A DNA stretch of 64,000 bases from Nemertoderma westbladi (taxonomy: Eukaryota > Xenacoelomorpha > Nemertodermatida > Nemertodermatidae): assembly GCA_032718475.1 (NCBI GenBank), contig JAUCBJ010001484.1:1-64000 (forward strand), given 5' to 3'. The position numbers were made by a program, and so were the translations under genes. The notes beneath the pieces were generated by a model, which saw nothing but the letters and a program-made list of their open reading frames with translations, did no database searches and was not told the origin of the DNA. This document shows positions 63,522-64,000 of this stretch, piece by piece (position 1 is the stretch's first letter; the number at the start of each line of letters is the position of its first letter).

Positions 63522-63720
63522 AGGAGAGGACCCACCCAGTACAGCAGTACAGAACTCCGGCATGTGTCCCGAAACCAGTCCCCCCAGGAGCACCAGCTTG
63601 ATTAGGCTATCGGTTTTGAGTGGGGCATCTCGACGCTCCCGTGCGACCGGAGCCATCGTCCGCCGAGGGCAGCCTCTATACCCAGACACCCTGAATGTCA
63701 AAGCATCAAACTACTACTAG
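63522..63720 (+). CDS. possible terminal exon, unrecognised (weak)
   Basis: After an acceptor-like TTTTTTATCCTTTTGTCACAAG the sequence becomes GC-rich and open for about 65 codons (GEDPPSTAVQNSGMCPETSP to YPDTLNVKASNYY) and ends in TAG at 63718-63720. The minus strand is also open over the same interval, so strand is uncertain. No family is recognised and no upstream exon was found in the window. Confidence 0.25.
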
Positions 63721-64000
63721 AAACCCACGCATCGATTGTTTCAGCGGCAGCGATCGACTGAGGCAGGTTAATCAGGCCACATGACAGCTCGCGATAGTAG
63801 CATTATCCAGGTTTGCTTGGCCCCGGGGGACCAGTGCCTGTCAGTTCGGGATTGGCAGCAATAGGCCCGGGCAGGCCAGGCCATCCCCTGCCTACCAACC
63901 TACTCTAACACGATCAATTGTTTTAAGAGGATGAGGATATTTGAGTCGCAAATCCTGGGGATGCTTAGTACTAGCTAGTAAAGTATCTCACCCGGACCGC
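63721..64000. other. right-edge sequence, nothing recognised
   Basis: GC-richer than average (for example near 63820-63890) but no feature is supported. Confidence 0.4.

Overview
The window is eukaryotic nuclear DNA from an animal, probably a marine invertebrate. It is AT-rich, its genes are interrupted by GT-AG introns, and more than a third is tandem repeat or transposon debris. It holds tRNA-derived SINEs, several non-LTR retrotransposon clades and many poly-G/poly-C runs. A clear SoxB1 transcription factor, and a LINE that opens with a 2A-like ribosome-skipping peptide (well known from sea urchins and other marine invertebrates), would suit a non-chordate deuterostome or lophotrochozoan. 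The phylum cannot be fixed from the sequence.

Layout. 1-3290: minus-strand endonuclease/reverse-transcriptase LINE, open to the left edge, with a 2A-like N-terminus. 3624-15167: about 11.5 kb (near 400 copies) of a 29-bp satellite containing copied blocks of about 2.9 kb. 15366-16237: a GGGTTC-type hexamer array. 16617-32821: a plus-strand gene with six coding exons inferred from matched splice phases. It encodes a very large, probably disordered protein of unrecognised family. Its second intron is almost entirely a 44-bp repeat that copies the end of exon 2 together with the splice donor, giving 49 donor sites in a row. Its 3.4-kb fourth exon carries two frameshifts. 33897-36717: a 25/28-bp satellite. 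36715-41156: four fold-back (hairpin) elements mixed with LINE remnants.

45100-49685: a minus-strand SoxB1 (Sox1/2/3-like) gene in three coding exons, with an intron inside the HMG box. 49.7-64 kb: mostly non-coding DNA with two small minisatellites, a LINE 3' fragment, a SINE-like repeat and one weak candidate exon near the right edge.

The two genes are convergent and about 12 kb apart. Nothing links them functionally. SoxB1 is a developmental regulator (neural and ectodermal fate in other animals); the other gene has no assigned role. The most unusual things are the array of 49 splice donors, the 2A-like LINE N-terminus, the SoxB1 HMG-box intron and the cluster of fold-back elements.
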